DNA of 62,699 nucleotides. Source: Gemmatimonadota bacterium (GTDB taxonomy: Bacteria; Gemmatimonadota; Gemmatimonadetes; Gemmatimonadales; GWC2-71-9). Made by a program: the position numbers and the translations under genes. This document shows positions 50,366-59,313 of this stretch, piece after piece. The notes under the pieces were generated by a model, which saw nothing but the letters and a program-made list of their open reading frames with translations, had not been told where the DNA came from and did not search any database. The stretch covers positions 1 to 62,699 of the forward strand of contig QHUK01000039.1 of assembly GCA_003222085.1 (NCBI GenBank), given 5' to 3'. Within the stretch, counting starts at the first letter, position 1. Each line of letters starts with the position of its first letter.

Positions 50366-51733
50366 ATGGCGGAGCTCAAGCGCCAGCTTGGGCTGCTCGA
50401 TTCGACGATGATCAACGTCGGGACGATCATCGCGTCGGCCATCTTCATCGTTCCCAGCGCCATCGCGGCCACGCTCGGGGCCACGGGTCCCGCGATCCTG
50501 GTGTGGGTCGTGGGCGGCGTCGTGTCGCTGCTCGGCGCGCTGTCGGTCGCGGAGCTCGGCGCCGCGATGCCCGAGGCGGGCGGTCAGTACGTCTACCTCG
50601 CGCGCGCCTACGGACCGGCCTCCGGCTTCCTGTACGGCTGGACGAGCGGTGTGGTGATCAACCCTGCATCCATTGCGGCCATCGCCGTCGGTTTCGCGAC
50701 CTACTTCGGCTTTTTCGTTCCCCTCTCGGGCGCCGGCATCAAGCTCGTCGCCGTGCTGTCCATCGTCGCGCTCACGGTGCTGAACTCCCTGGGCGTGCGG
50801 CTCGGCGCGGTCACCCAGAACGTGCTCACGCTCATCAAGATGGCGCTGCTCGTGGTGCTCATCGTCGTGGGGTTCGCGCTCCCGGGAGGAAGCGCGACGA
50901 ACCTCGCGCCGCTCTGGGCGGACGCGCCGCCGGGACATCAAATCGCGTCCTTCGGCGTCGCGCTGGTGGCGGTGCTGTGGGCATACGACGGCTGGATCGA
51001 AATCACGTACGTGGGGAGCGAAGTGACCGATCCGGAGCGCAATCTGCCGCGCTCGATCGTGCTCTCCACCATCATCGGCATGGCGCTCTACTGTCTCGTC
51101 ACCGCGTCGTTCGCCTACGTCCTCTCGCCGGCCAAGATGGCGGCCTCGTCGCTCGTCGCCTCCGATGCGGCGCAGGTCACGCTGGGCGGCGCCGGTGCCG
51201 CGCTCGTGGCGGTCGCGATCATGATCGCGACCATCGGGTCGAACAACGGCATCGTGCTCACGGCGGCGCGGATACCCTACGCGATGGCGCGGGACGGCTT
51301 GCTGCCGCGCCGGCTCGCGGGTGTCCATCCGCGGTTCCTCACCCCGGTGCCGTCGCTCGTCGTGCAAGGCATCATCGCGATCGCGCTCACGTGGATCTCC
51401 ACGGAGCCGTCGTGGAAGGGCACGTACAACCGGCTGTTCACCTACGTCGTGTTGGGAGAATTCATCTTCTATGGGATGTCGGCCGGCGCAGTGATCCTGC
51501 TCCGACACACCGCGGCCGATATGCCCCGCCCCTACCGCACGTGGGGCTATCCCGTCACGCCGCTCGTGTTCGTGTTGTTTTCCGCGTGGCTCATTTGGAA
51601 CACCGCGCACGAGCAGCTGCTCGACTTCGCCGTCGGCATGGCGCTGATTCTCGCGGGCTTGCCGTGGTACTGGTGGCGGAAGGCGTCATCTGTCATCCGT
51701 CATCCGTCATCCGTCAACGGCAGCGACGGATAA
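50366..51733 (+). CDS. APC-family amino-acid permease/exchanger
   Basis: A 455-residue transporter with 12 hydrophobic segments. TM1 has INVGTIIASAIFIVP (GxxIxxxIF pattern), and GGQYVYLARAYGP follows TM2, as in the L-type (LAT/SteT) exchangers; TM6 has WAYDGWIEITYVGSEV and TM8 GSNNGIVLTAARIPYAMARD. It probably exchanges neutral amino acids. The last 15 residues (SSVIRHPSSVNGSDG) are encoded by the TCATCCG word repeat, so the original C-terminus may have been replaced. Confidence 0.93.
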   Translation: MAELKRQLGLLDSTMINVGTIIASAIFIVPSAIAATLGATGPAILVWVVGGVVSLLGALSVAELGAAMPEAGGQYVYLARAYGPASGFLYGWTSGVVINPASIAAIAVGFATYFGFFVPLSGAGIKLVAVLSIVALTVLNSLGVRLGAVTQNVLTLIKMALLVVLIVVGFALPGGSATNLAPLWADAPPGHQIASFGVALVAVLWAYDGWIEITYVGSEVTDPERNLPRSIVLSTIIGMALYCLVTASFAYVLSPAKMAASSLVASDAAQVTLGGAGAALVAVAIMIATIGSNNGIVLTAARIPYAMARDGLLPRRLAGVHPRFLTPVPSLVVQGIIAIALTWISTEPSWKGTYNRLFTYVVLGEFIFYGMSAGAVILLRHTAADMPRPYRTWGYPVTPLVFVLFSAWLIWNTAHEQLLDFAVGMALILAGLPWYWWRKASSVIRHPSSVNGSDG

Positions 51734-51760
51734 CGGATCACGGACAACGGACGACGTCCT
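51686..51760. repeat. Inverted word repeat, TCATCCG / CGGATAACGGA
   Basis: The left arm (51686-51719) has four consecutive GTCATC(C/T)G units, the right arm (51729-51760) has CGGATAACGGATCACGGACA and GGACGAC units in the opposite sense. It spans the permease stop and reaches the stop of the convergent aminopeptidase gene. The words are the same as at 38801-38899. Confidence 0.85.
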
Positions 51761-54218
51761 ACTCGTCGTCCGTGCCGGGCTTCTGCAGGCGCTGCAACGC
51801 ACCCTCCACGTCTTTCCTGGTGTCCGGGTACTTGAGGGTGCCGGCGGCCCCCTGCAGCCGCGGGATGCCGAGCTGGCGCGGCAGCGTGAACTGGAACGCC
51901 TCGACCACCCAGCGCCGCACCGCCCTGCGGTCGTCGTTCAGGTGGACGGCCAGCACGTCGAGCGCGTGGGCACTGCCGCGGGCCGCGAGGGCCGCCAGGA
52001 CGTGTGCGGCGAAATGGTCCGTGGCAAGCAGCGACTCGACGCGCGGGATGGCGCCGGTGTCTCCCATCTGCGCGATGAGGCGGTATGCCGCTTCCTGGAC
52101 CACGTCCTGGTACGAGGGCGTGGCGAGCCCCCAGGCGATGGCGCTGTCGCTGGCGGTCGAGTCGGCGCGGACCAACGCGGTGAGCGCGGCGGCCCGCACC
52201 TCGTAGCTCGGGTCATCGTGGAACGTGGTGCGCGCGAGGTCGGCGGCGCGCGCCCCGCCGAGCTGGCCGAGCGCCGCGACGGCTGCGCGCCGCACCTGCG
52301 CCGAGGTATCCCGCAGCGCGGCGGCGAGCGGTGCCGCGGCGCTCGCGGCGGGGAGCTCGCCCAGCGCCTCCACCGCCGCTGCGCGCGTGCGGAAGTAGTC
52401 GGACGCCGTAGCCGCCTCGGCGAGTGCCGCCACGGCCGCGGCGTCCCCCGGGCGGTGCGCCAGCTGCTCGATCGCCCACTGGCGGTTCCAGAGATCGGGA
52501 TCCCGCTTGAGCTGCGTGGCGAGCCACGACGTCGGCTGGTCGAACGTGAGCTCCTTGAGAATCGTGTTGCCGTCGTCGAACACGACCATCGTCGGCGCGC
52601 CGGGGAGCTCGGGAATCTCGATCGTCTGCTCTCGGGCCGTGAGCTCGACCCGGCGCACGACGTCACCGCCCCCGCTCCCGCCCGCCGTCCCGAGGCGAAT
52701 CGCCACCGGCATGCGGAACACCTTCGGGGTCTCGAACCGGAGGCCGGTGCTGTCCGCCTTGCCCGAGTCCGGTTGCGCCTGTTTCACCGTGAGGGTCAGC
52801 TTCCGAGCCGCCGTGTCGTAAGCTGCCGTCACGACGAAGCGGGGGTGCCCCGCGGCGTAGATCCACTGGTTCCAGAACCAGTCGAGATTCTCGCCCGTCG
52901 CGTCGAGCACGGCTTGGCGCAGATCGTCGGAGGTCGCATTGCCCAGCGCGTGCCGCGTGAGGTACGCCTGCAGCGACGCCCAGAACCGCTCGGGCCCCAG
53001 GTAGCGCAGCAGCATGCGGAGCACGAGGGCGCCCTTGGGATACACGTTGTTCGAGCCGAGGGCCGCGAGGGCCATACTCTTCCGCCGGTCGATCTGGAGA
53101 TACTGGCGATACTCGTCCAGGTAATAGTCGTCCTCGGCGTGGGGCCCGAGCTTCACGCGCCAGTACTGCCCCGGGAGGAACTCGGCGAAGCCCTCGTTGA
53201 GCCACATGTTGGCCCAGTTCTCGAGGGTCACGTAATCGCCGAACCATTGGTGGGCCAGCTCGTGGGGGATCAGGATCCACTGATACCACGGCCGGTCGAG
53301 GTAGGCGCGCTCGTCGGGCAGCCAGTCGATCAGCGTGGTCGCGCTCACGTTCTCCATCCCGCCGAAGAAATCGGCGACGGTGGTCTGGGCGTACTTGGCC
53401 CAGGGGTAGCGGACGCCGGTCAGGCGGGAGTACACGTCGATCATGTCCGGCGTGACGCCGAACAGACGGCGGGCGCGACTCGAGTCGGCGGCGTACACGT
53501 AGTACTCCACCGGAATGCCGCGCCACGTGTCGGCGAGCCGGACGAGCGGCGCGACGACGAGCGACACGAGATAGGTCGCGCTCCGCGGGTCCTGGCGCCA
53601 CGTGACCGTGTGCGTCCCGTCGGGGTTCTTCCGGTCGGCCACTAGGCGGCCGTTCGAGACCACCGTGTACTGCCGCGGCACGGTGGCGGCGAGCTCCCAG
53701 GTCATCTTGTCGTTCGGGAAGTCGTAGGTCGGGAACCAGAAGTGGTTGTCGTGGTCCTCGCCCTGGCTCCAGATCTGCTGCGGCCGGTGCTCTCGGCCCT
53801 CCGGCTCGATGAACGTCAGCCCGCGACCGTTGTCGATGCGCGCGTGGTAGTCGATGGAAAAGCGCAGGGTGTCGCGGAAGGCGACCGGGCGCGCCGGGTA
53901 CACCACGAGCGTGTCGCCGTGGGCGCTGCTCCGCAGGGTCGCCCCGCGGGCGTCGACGACGCGCGACACGACGAGCCGCTTGCCCGCGTCGAGGATCACG
54001 GAGTCCAGCCCCGGCCGCAGCGCGACCAAGGTGGTCGTCACGCGGCCGTCGAGCGACGTCGAGTCCCAATCGAAGTTCCGGATCTCGATGCGCTGGTGCA
54101 CCAGGTCGTAATCGTGGGACCGCGCGTAGGCGTCGTTTGTCACCCGCTCCACGTTCGACTGAGCGGCGACGGGAGCGGCCAGGGCGAGCAGGGCGGCGCA
54201 GGTGAGTTGGGGGCGCAT
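51759..54218 (-). CDS. Secreted M1-family aminopeptidase with HEAT repeats
   Basis: An 819-residue secreted zinc aminopeptidase. The signal peptide (LTCAALLALAAPVAAQ) is followed by the M1 N-terminal beta domain, the GGMENVSATT substrate motif, the zinc site HELAHQWFGD (about 318) with Glu in NEGFAEF 18 residues on, and a catalytic Tyr region. After a beta domain comes a C-terminal solenoid of HEAT-like repeats (AAVAALAEAATA, AAAPLAAALRDTSAQVRRAA, AAVAALGQLGGARAADLA). It degrades peptides outside the cytoplasm. Confidence 0.95.
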   Translation of the reverse strand: MRPQLTCAALLALAAPVAAQSNVERVTNDAYARSHDYDLVHQRIEIRNFDWDSTSLDGRVTTTLVALRPGLDSVILDAGKRLVVSRVVDARGATLRSSAHGDTLVVYPARPVAFRDTLRFSIDYHARIDNGRGLTFIEPEGREHRPQQIWSQGEDHDNHFWFPTYDFPNDKMTWELAATVPRQYTVVSNGRLVADRKNPDGTHTVTWRQDPRSATYLVSLVVAPLVRLADTWRGIPVEYYVYAADSSRARRLFGVTPDMIDVYSRLTGVRYPWAKYAQTTVADFFGGMENVSATTLIDWLPDERAYLDRPWYQWILIPHELAHQWFGDYVTLENWANMWLNEGFAEFLPGQYWRVKLGPHAEDDYYLDEYRQYLQIDRRKSMALAALGSNNVYPKGALVLRMLLRYLGPERFWASLQAYLTRHALGNATSDDLRQAVLDATGENLDWFWNQWIYAAGHPRFVVTAAYDTAARKLTLTVKQAQPDSGKADSTGLRFETPKVFRMPVAIRLGTAGGSGGGDVVRRVELTAREQTIEIPELPGAPTMVVFDDGNTILKELTFDQPTSWLATQLKRDPDLWNRQWAIEQLAHRPGDAAAVAALAEAATASDYFRTRAAAVEALGELPAASAAAPLAAALRDTSAQVRRAAVAALGQLGGARAADLARTTFHDDPSYEVRAAALTALVRADSTASDSAIAWGLATPSYQDVVQEAAYRLIAQMGDTGAIPRVESLLATDHFAAHVLAALAARGSAHALDVLAVHLNDDRRAVRRWVVEAFQFTLPRQLGIPRLQGAAGTLKYPDTRKDVEGALQRLQKPGTDDE

Positions 54219-54300
54219 GCCCTAATCTAGTCTGGACGAGACAGGGTTTCCGGTGCAGAATTCGGCGGCCGCCCCCACGCCCTTCACAGGAGATTCAAGG

Positions 54301-54834
54301 ATGAGATCCACGCTCGGAACCACCCTGCTCGCCCTCTGCGCCCTCCCCATCATCGTCGTCGCCGCGCAGGCCCAGAACCCGGTCTCCAATGGAATCCGGG
54401 GTATCGCGCAGCGCCAGACGAAGAACATCGTGGACGCCGCGGAGGAGATGCCGGCCGACAAGTACGGCTACAAGCCGACGCCCGCCCAGATGAGCTACGG
54501 GGATGTGGTCGCCCACCTGATCAAGGAAGGGAACAACTATCTCTGCAGCGCGGCGTCGGGCATGAAGCAGCCGGATGTCGACAAGTTCACGGGGACGGAC
54601 CCCAAGGACAAGCTCGTCGCCGGCCTCAAGGCCTCGTTCAAGTTCTGCGAGACCGCGCTGGCTCAGATCCAGGACGCGCAGCTGGGCGACAGCATCGACT
54701 TCTTCGGCGGCCGCAAGGTCACGAAGGCCGTCGCGGGACTGATCACCGTCGCCGACTGGGCGGATCACTACAGCCAGATGGCGATCTACCTGCGGTTGAA
54801 CGGATTGCTGCCGCCGACGGCCAAGAAGGCTTAG
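54301..54834 (+). CDS. Secreted DinB-like four-helix protein
   Basis: A 177-residue exported protein, start ATG 54301 with AGGAG. The signal peptide (LGTTLLALCALPIIVVAAQA) is followed by a DinB-superfamily bundle: SYGDVVAHLIKEGNNY with the first His, and DWADHYSQMAIYLRLNGLLPP with the second, the usual metal ligands. The role of exported DinB proteins is not known. It converges with the oxidoreductase gene, with a 4-nt overlap. Confidence 0.88.
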   Translation: MRSTLGTTLLALCALPIIVVAAQAQNPVSNGIRGIAQRQTKNIVDAAEEMPADKYGYKPTPAQMSYGDVVAHLIKEGNNYLCSAASGMKQPDVDKFTGTDPKDKLVAGLKASFKFCETALAQIQDAQLGDSIDFFGGRKVTKAVAGLITVADWADHYSQMAIYLRLNGLLPPTAKKA

Positions 54835-56420
54835 CGGTCGCGCAGGATTTCCCGCGCCGCGTTGTAGCCGCACGCGCCCATGACGCCGCCGCCCGGGTGC
54901 GTCGCCGAGCCGCACAGGTACAGCCCCTTGATGGGCGTGCGGTAGTCGGCGTATCCGGGTAGCGGGCGCAGGAAGAAGAGCTGTGACAGGGTCATGGCGC
55001 CCTGGAAGATGTTCCCACCGGTGAGGCCGAAGCGGCGCTCCAGGTCGAGCGGCGAGAGCACCTGCCGGTCGATCACGGAGCGCTTGAAGTTCGGCGCGTA
55101 TTCGTCCAGGATGTCGAAGCAGCGATCGGCGAACTCATGCTTGACCTGGTCCCAGCTCGCATTCCGCAGCTGGTACGGTGCGTACTGCACGAAAAACGAC
55201 ATCACGTGCTTGCCGGGGGGCGCGACGGTCGTGTCCACCACGGACGGAATGGTGCACTCGAGAATCGGATCCGCCGAGGGGCGTCCGTACTTGGCATCGT
55301 CGTAGGCCCGTTCGATGTAGTCGAGGGTGGGCGCGACGTGGATCGTGCCGCGCAGGTGTCCGTTCGGCGGGAGGCCGCTGCCTCGGACGGCAGTGAAGTC
55401 CGGGAGCTCCGACAGCGCGACATTGATCTTGAGCGAGGCGCTCGCGTAGTCGATGCTCTTGACCGCGGCGACGAACTCGGGCTCCAGCTCCCGCTCCTCG
55501 AGGAGCTGGAGGAATGTGACGTGCGCGTCGGCGTTCGAGACGACCTTGCGGGCCTGAAACTCGGTCCCGTCCTCGAGCGCCACGCCTTTCACCCGGCCGC
55601 GGCGCGTGACGATCTTCGCCACCGGGCTGTTCACGCGGATCTCCGCCCTGTGCACCCGCGCCGCGGACGCGAGCGCCTGCGTGATCCCGCCCATGCCGCC
55701 GCGCACGTAGCCCCACATGCCCCGCACGCCGTTGCACTCTCCCATCACGTGGTGGAACAGCACGTACGCAGTGCCCGGCACCGTGGGCGACGCCATCGCG
55801 CCGATGATCGCGTCGGTCGCGAGGGCGATCTTCAGCTGCTCCGACTCGAACCAGCGATCGAGGATCGGCCGTGCGGCGCCCGTCAGGATCTCGAGCGCCG
55901 CCGGACCCTCCCGCCCCAGCTGCAGAAACCGCCACCCGAGCCCCGCGAGCCGTGCGAGGTTCGTCGGCCGCAACGACCAGGGATTGGGCGGGGTCTCGAG
56001 CAAGGTGGGCTCGATGAAAGCCGCCACCCGCTCGAGCATCGCTTCGTAGCGCGGCAGCGCTTCGGCGTCGCGCTCGGAGAATTTCGCGACCTGCTGCCGC
56101 GTCAGCTCCTTGTCGGGCCCCATCAGCAGGAAGCGGCCGTCGGGGAACGGGGTGAAGGATGAAGGACTCCGCGGCAGCAGCTCGAAACCGTGCCGCGAGA
56201 GCTCCAGATCGCGGATGATCTCCGGTCGCAGCAGGCTGTTCACGTAGGCGGCGGTGGACACCTTGAAGCCCGGCCACAGCTCTTCCGTCACGCACGCGCC
56301 CCCCACCACGTGGCGGCGCTCAAGCACCAGCACGCGCTTACCGGCGCGGGCGAGATACGCGGCGGTGACGAGGCCGTTGTGGCCGGCCCCCACGATGATG
56401 ATGTCGTATGACCCGGACAC
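54831..56420 (-). CDS. Phytoene dehydrogenase-like FAD oxidoreductase
   Basis: A 529-residue flavoprotein of the CrtI/PYROXD2 type. N-terminal dinucleotide motif IIVGAGHNGLVTAAYLARAG is followed by VLVLERRHVVGGACVTEEL. C-terminal GLYLCGSATHPGGGVMGACG matches the FAD-binding end of the family. No carotenoid synthase genes are near, so a carotenoid role is not supported. It probably oxidises or isomerises a lipid-like substrate. Confidence 0.93.
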   Translation of the reverse strand: MSGSYDIIIVGAGHNGLVTAAYLARAGKRVLVLERRHVVGGACVTEELWPGFKVSTAAYVNSLLRPEIIRDLELSRHGFELLPRSPSSFTPFPDGRFLLMGPDKELTRQQVAKFSERDAEALPRYEAMLERVAAFIEPTLLETPPNPWSLRPTNLARLAGLGWRFLQLGREGPAALEILTGAARPILDRWFESEQLKIALATDAIIGAMASPTVPGTAYVLFHHVMGECNGVRGMWGYVRGGMGGITQALASAARVHRAEIRVNSPVAKIVTRRGRVKGVALEDGTEFQARKVVSNADAHVTFLQLLEERELEPEFVAAVKSIDYASASLKINVALSELPDFTAVRGSGLPPNGHLRGTIHVAPTLDYIERAYDDAKYGRPSADPILECTIPSVVDTTVAPPGKHVMSFFVQYAPYQLRNASWDQVKHEFADRCFDILDEYAPNFKRSVIDRQVLSPLDLERRFGLTGGNIFQGAMTLSQLFFLRPLPGYADYRTPIKGLYLCGSATHPGGGVMGACGYNAAREILRDR

Positions 56421-56435
56421 GACGCTCGGGGTGCG

Positions 56436-57584
56436 CTAAGGCCGGCGCTGGAGCCGTTCGAGTAGCGAGCTCAGCTCGGGGGGCACCTGCACGCCGAACA
56501 CTTCCCTGGTGGGGGCAGTGACGACGATCGAGCGCGGCCCGGGTCCTCCCTGGCTCCCGGACTGGCCGTCGACGCCCGCGTTGCCGGGCGACCCGTCGGC
56601 CCCGTCGGCGCACGGATGATTGGTCGCATCGAGCAGCCCCTTTCCGCCCTTACCCCCCCTCCCTCCCTTCCCGCCGGCGCCTCCTGGTCCTCCCTTCCCG
56701 CCCCAGCTGCGCCCCTCCACCAGCCCGGCAAGGAGCGGTTGGTTCACTGGCACGACGACCGTAATGCGGCCGCCACGGCCGCCGGTGCCGCCCAGTCCGC
56801 CCGGCCCGCCGTTACCTCCCGGTGCGCCTGGTTGCGCCGGGCATCCCGCGGCGCCCGGGGCGCCGTCCGATCCGTTCGTGCCCGAGAGCCCCTCGCCGCC
56901 GTTGCCTCCTCGGGACTCGAGGGTCAGCCAGTCCGCCGGCGGGACGCTGGTCGCATCGCCCAGGACGTAGAAAGGCGGAGCGGCGCCTACCTCGATCCCG
57001 GCGACATAGAGCTGGTCGTAGAACGGCGAGCGCAGGATGGCCAGCCGAACGGTCACGTCCGGCCCGCTGAATCCGGACGTTCCTCCCACCCCCCCTGGCG
57101 CTCCCGTGAACGTGAACGTGTGGGGCATGCAGCCGTAGTAGGGCGGGACCACGACGGTACTCGTGACCCAGGAGTTGGCTCGCAGCGTCGCCGTGAGACG
57201 GAAACCGGTCGACACGGTCGCGAGCGGATCGCGCTCCGTCACCCAATCGCCGTCTTCCTGTGACATCGCGTCGGGACTCTCGCGATCGAGGAACACCACG
57301 TGCAGGCGCGGCGGATGCTTCTTGTCGTACGAGCGCGCGAACGGCACCCGCTCGCCGCTCGCCAGGACCGCCTCGTAGCTCGTCGCGATCACGCTGCCCG
57401 GGCAGGCGCGCGCGTAGCTGGTGACGATGCGGATGTCCTTGATTTGCGCGACCAGACCGGGGTCGGGAGCGAAGTCGGCGGGCGGGGCGTGGGAGCAGCC
57501 AAAGACCAAAATCGTAGCACAGAAAGACGTCACGCAGTGACGTAGCACAGAAACGTCACGCATCCTCGGAGAAAGCAGTGGCAT
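56436..57584 (-). CDS. Collagen-like Gly-rich lipoprotein
   Basis: A protein of about 382 residues from ATG 57584, with another ATG at 57590 and one at 57563. The lipobox is LVFGC. The first 200 residues form a beta-rich domain with YYGCMPHTFTFTG-type texts. A Gly-rich part follows (GGNGGPGGLGGTGGRGG, GGKGGPGGAGGKGGRGGKGG, DGSPGNAGVDGQSGSQGG) of near G-G-x or G-x-y periodicity. It may be an extended surface filament. The signal-peptide region is encoded partly by the 57513-57562 repeat. Confidence 0.78.
   Translation of the reverse strand: MPLLSPRMRDVSVLRHCVTSFCATILVFGCSHAPPADFAPDPGLVAQIKDIRIVTSYARACPGSVIATSYEAVLASGERVPFARSYDKKHPPRLHVVFLDRESPDAMSQEDGDWVTERDPLATVSTGFRLTATLRANSWVTSTVVVPPYYGCMPHTFTFTGAPGGVGGTSGFSGPDVTVRLAILRSPFYDQLYVAGIEVGAAPPFYVLGDATSVPPADWLTLESRGGNGGEGLSGTNGSDGAPGAAGCPAQPGAPGGNGGPGGLGGTGGRGGRITVVVPVNQPLLAGLVEGRSWGGKGGPGGAGGKGGRGGKGGKGLLDATNHPCADGADGSPGNAGVDGQSGSQGGPGPRSIVVTAPTREVFGVQVPPELSSLLERLQRRP
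57513..57562. repeat. Two-copy repeat containing the GACGTCACGCA word
   Basis: CGTAGCACAGAAAGACGTCACGCA (57513-57536, 24 bp: two words CGTAGCACAGAAA and GACGTCACGCA) recurs with a 2-bp deletion at 57541-57562. The GACGTCACGCA word is the unit core of the 13-bp array at 30117-30194. The repeat lies inside the 5' end of the Gly-rich lipoprotein gene. Confidence 0.85.
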
Positions 57585-57682
57585 GGTCATCCCTTTGGGG
57601 TCAGCGGCCGGGAAGCAACATGTGAAACCGAGTCCCGATAGGCAACTTGCGTCTTGCGGCTTGCGAATCGAGGCTTAGCGCC

Positions 57683-58345
57683 ATGGGCAACGCCGGCTAC
57701 GGTCTCATCGAGACTATCCGCGTGCGCGACGGGCGCATCCCGTTCCTCGAGCGCCATCTCGCTCGGCTGGCTCGCTCGCTCGCCGAGCTCCGCCTGCCCA
57801 AGCCTTCGCAGGACGTCGCTCGGCTGGTGCGGCCGTTTGCGGGCACCGGCGACGCGGTGCTCCGCGTCGAGGTGCGGGATGGGCGGGCGAGCGTGACCGT
57901 TCGCGACCTCCCCCCGCTCGACCCGCCGGCGGTGATCACCGCGTCCGAGCCGCACCGCCCCTATCCCCACAAGACCACCGAGCGGGACTGCTTCGCGGAT
58001 GCGGGCAAAGAAGCCGAGGTGGCGGAGGCTGACGACGCGCTGCTGCTCACCCACGACGGCTGGGTGGCGGAGGGCACCGTGTGGGCGGTGTTCTGGTGGG
58101 AAGGCGACGCGCTGCACACGCCGGCGCTCGATCTCGGTATCCTGCCCGGGATCGGGCGGGCGCGCGTGCTCGAGCTCGTGCAGCGCGTGGAGCAGGGCCG
58201 GTACCGGCCGCAAGCGCTTCGGGGGAGCGTGTTTCTGACGAATGCCGTGCGGGGCATCGTGCCGATGGCGTCGCTCGATGGAGCGGTCGTGCCGGCGGAT
58301 CCGCGCACGGCCCAGCTGGCCAGCCGCTTCTGGCCGCCCGCATGA
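57683..58345 (+). CDS. Class-IV aminotransferase, 4-amino-4-deoxychorismate lyase-like
   Basis: A 220-residue PLP enzyme of fold type IV, a little shorter than PabC (about 270). The PLP Lys is in YPHKTTERD, the cofactor-binding Glu/Gly in GWVAEGTVWAVFW, and FLTNAVRGIVPM matches the C-terminal loop. It could supply 4-aminobenzoate from aminodeoxychorismate, for folate or for the NRPS cluster that follows. ATG 57683 is chosen over an upstream ATG at 57647 because the family N-terminus (YGLIETIRVRDGRIPFLERH) begins shortly after. Confidence 0.85.
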   Translation: MGNAGYGLIETIRVRDGRIPFLERHLARLARSLAELRLPKPSQDVARLVRPFAGTGDAVLRVEVRDGRASVTVRDLPPLDPPAVITASEPHRPYPHKTTERDCFADAGKEAEVAEADDALLLTHDGWVAEGTVWAVFWWEGDALHTPALDLGILPGIGRARVLELVQRVEQGRYRPQALRGSVFLTNAVRGIVPMASLDGAVVPADPRTAQLASRFWPPA

Positions 58346-58361
58346 ATGGGTGGCGCATCGC

Positions 58362-58533
58362 TGCATCACCGCGCTACGCACAAAGAGGCGTCTCCGCAAC
58401 ACCCCAACCAACGCGGAGAGGCGGCTCGCTGGACCAGCTTTTGCGCCGCGTCCCGCGCGGTTGTGCCATGTCGTTACAGCAGAATGGGATACCACCCGCA
58501 CGAAGCTGGTGGCCCGGGTTCTGCGCACCCCCA
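58362..58533 (+). pseudogene. Decayed DUF559-like (endonuclease-fold) fragment
   Basis: No intact gene lies in 58346-58599. One frame reads LRTKRRLRNTPTNAERRL, close to the conserved N-terminus of DUF559 proteins (LR...T.AE..LW). Further on in the same frame it reads EWDTTRTKLVARVLR, close to the YD..RT..L...G(Y/F)RVLRF end. The middle is missing or shifted (SLDQLLRRVPRG is in another frame). A hairpin, GCGTCTCCGC...GCGGAGAGGC, lies inside. It looks like a gene remnant between two genes, but the evidence is weak. Confidence 0.3.
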
Positions 58534-58599
58534 CGGAGGCGGCTTACCCGCGGCTTCGGTCGTGCGAGGGGGATCGCCTACAGGCGAGGAAGCGAACCG

Positions 58600-59313
58600 A
58601 TGGTCCCAACGACACAACAGGCCCGAGCAGCGTCTGCGCCGTCCACCGACGACGCGTTCGACGTGGTTGTGACGCGCCCGGTGCTGGGGCGGGAAGTCGC
58701 CCGGGCGGCGGCGGCGCTGCTCTCGGACGCCGAGCGACAGAGGGCGAGTCGTTTTCTTTTCGATCGCGATCGTGACCGGTTCATCGTGGGACGTGCGCGA
58801 CTGCGGCAGCTGCTCGCGGCGCGGCTGGGTACGCGACCCGAATCGGTCGAGCTGGTCTACGGGGCACACGGGAAGCCGGCGCTCGCCCGGCGGTTCGCGG
58901 ACTCGGACTTGCGCTTCAACGTTTCCCATTGCGATGACGTCACGCTGTATGCCTTTTCGTGCGGACGCGAGATCGGCGTCGACGTCGAAGCCGTTCGGGT
59001 GCTAGGCGACGCGGACGACATCGCCGGCCGCTTTTTCTCCCATCGCGAGAACCAGGCGTACCGCGCGCTCGAACGGCGAGACCGGCCGCTGGGCTTCTTC
59101 CAGTGCTGGACGCGCAAGGAAGCGTTCATCAAGGCGCTGGGCGACGGGCTGTCCTATCCGCTCGATCGCTTCGACGTGTCACTGGCGCCCGGGGAGCCGG
59201 CCGAGATCCTGCGGGTCGAGGCGATGCCGGGAGCCTGCTGCGGGTGGCGCATGGAGAGTCTGTCTCCGGCCCCCGGGTTTGTGGCGGCCGTCGTGATCGG
59301 TGACCGGGAATAA
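58600..59313 (+). CDS. 4'-phosphopantetheinyl transferase (Sfp type)
   Basis: A 237-residue PPTase of the Sfp/Gsp group, which activates carrier domains of NRPS or PKS. Motifs are PALARRF...LRFNVSHCDDVTLYAFS (P1), IGVDVEAVR (P2, the Mg-binding Asp/Glu) and FQCWTRKEAFIKALGDGLSYPL (P3). ATG 58600 is the first plausible start. Its TAA shares a base with the ATG of the acyl-CoA dehydrogenase (TAATG), so the two are coupled, and the NRPS follows. Confidence 0.94.
   Translation: MVPTTQQARAASAPSTDDAFDVVVTRPVLGREVARAAAALLSDAERQRASRFLFDRDRDRFIVGRARLRQLLAARLGTRPESVELVYGAHGKPALARRFADSDLRFNVSHCDDVTLYAFSCGREIGVDVEAVRVLGDADDIAGRFFSHRENQAYRALERRDRPLGFFQCWTRKEAFIKALGDGLSYPLDRFDVSLAPGEPAEILRVEAMPGACCGWRMESLSPAPGFVAAVVIGDRE

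Noticed and set aside
54831-56420. Carotenoid biosynthesis function for the CrtI-like gene
   Set aside because: The family is broad and no crtB, crtE or cyclase gene lies in the window.
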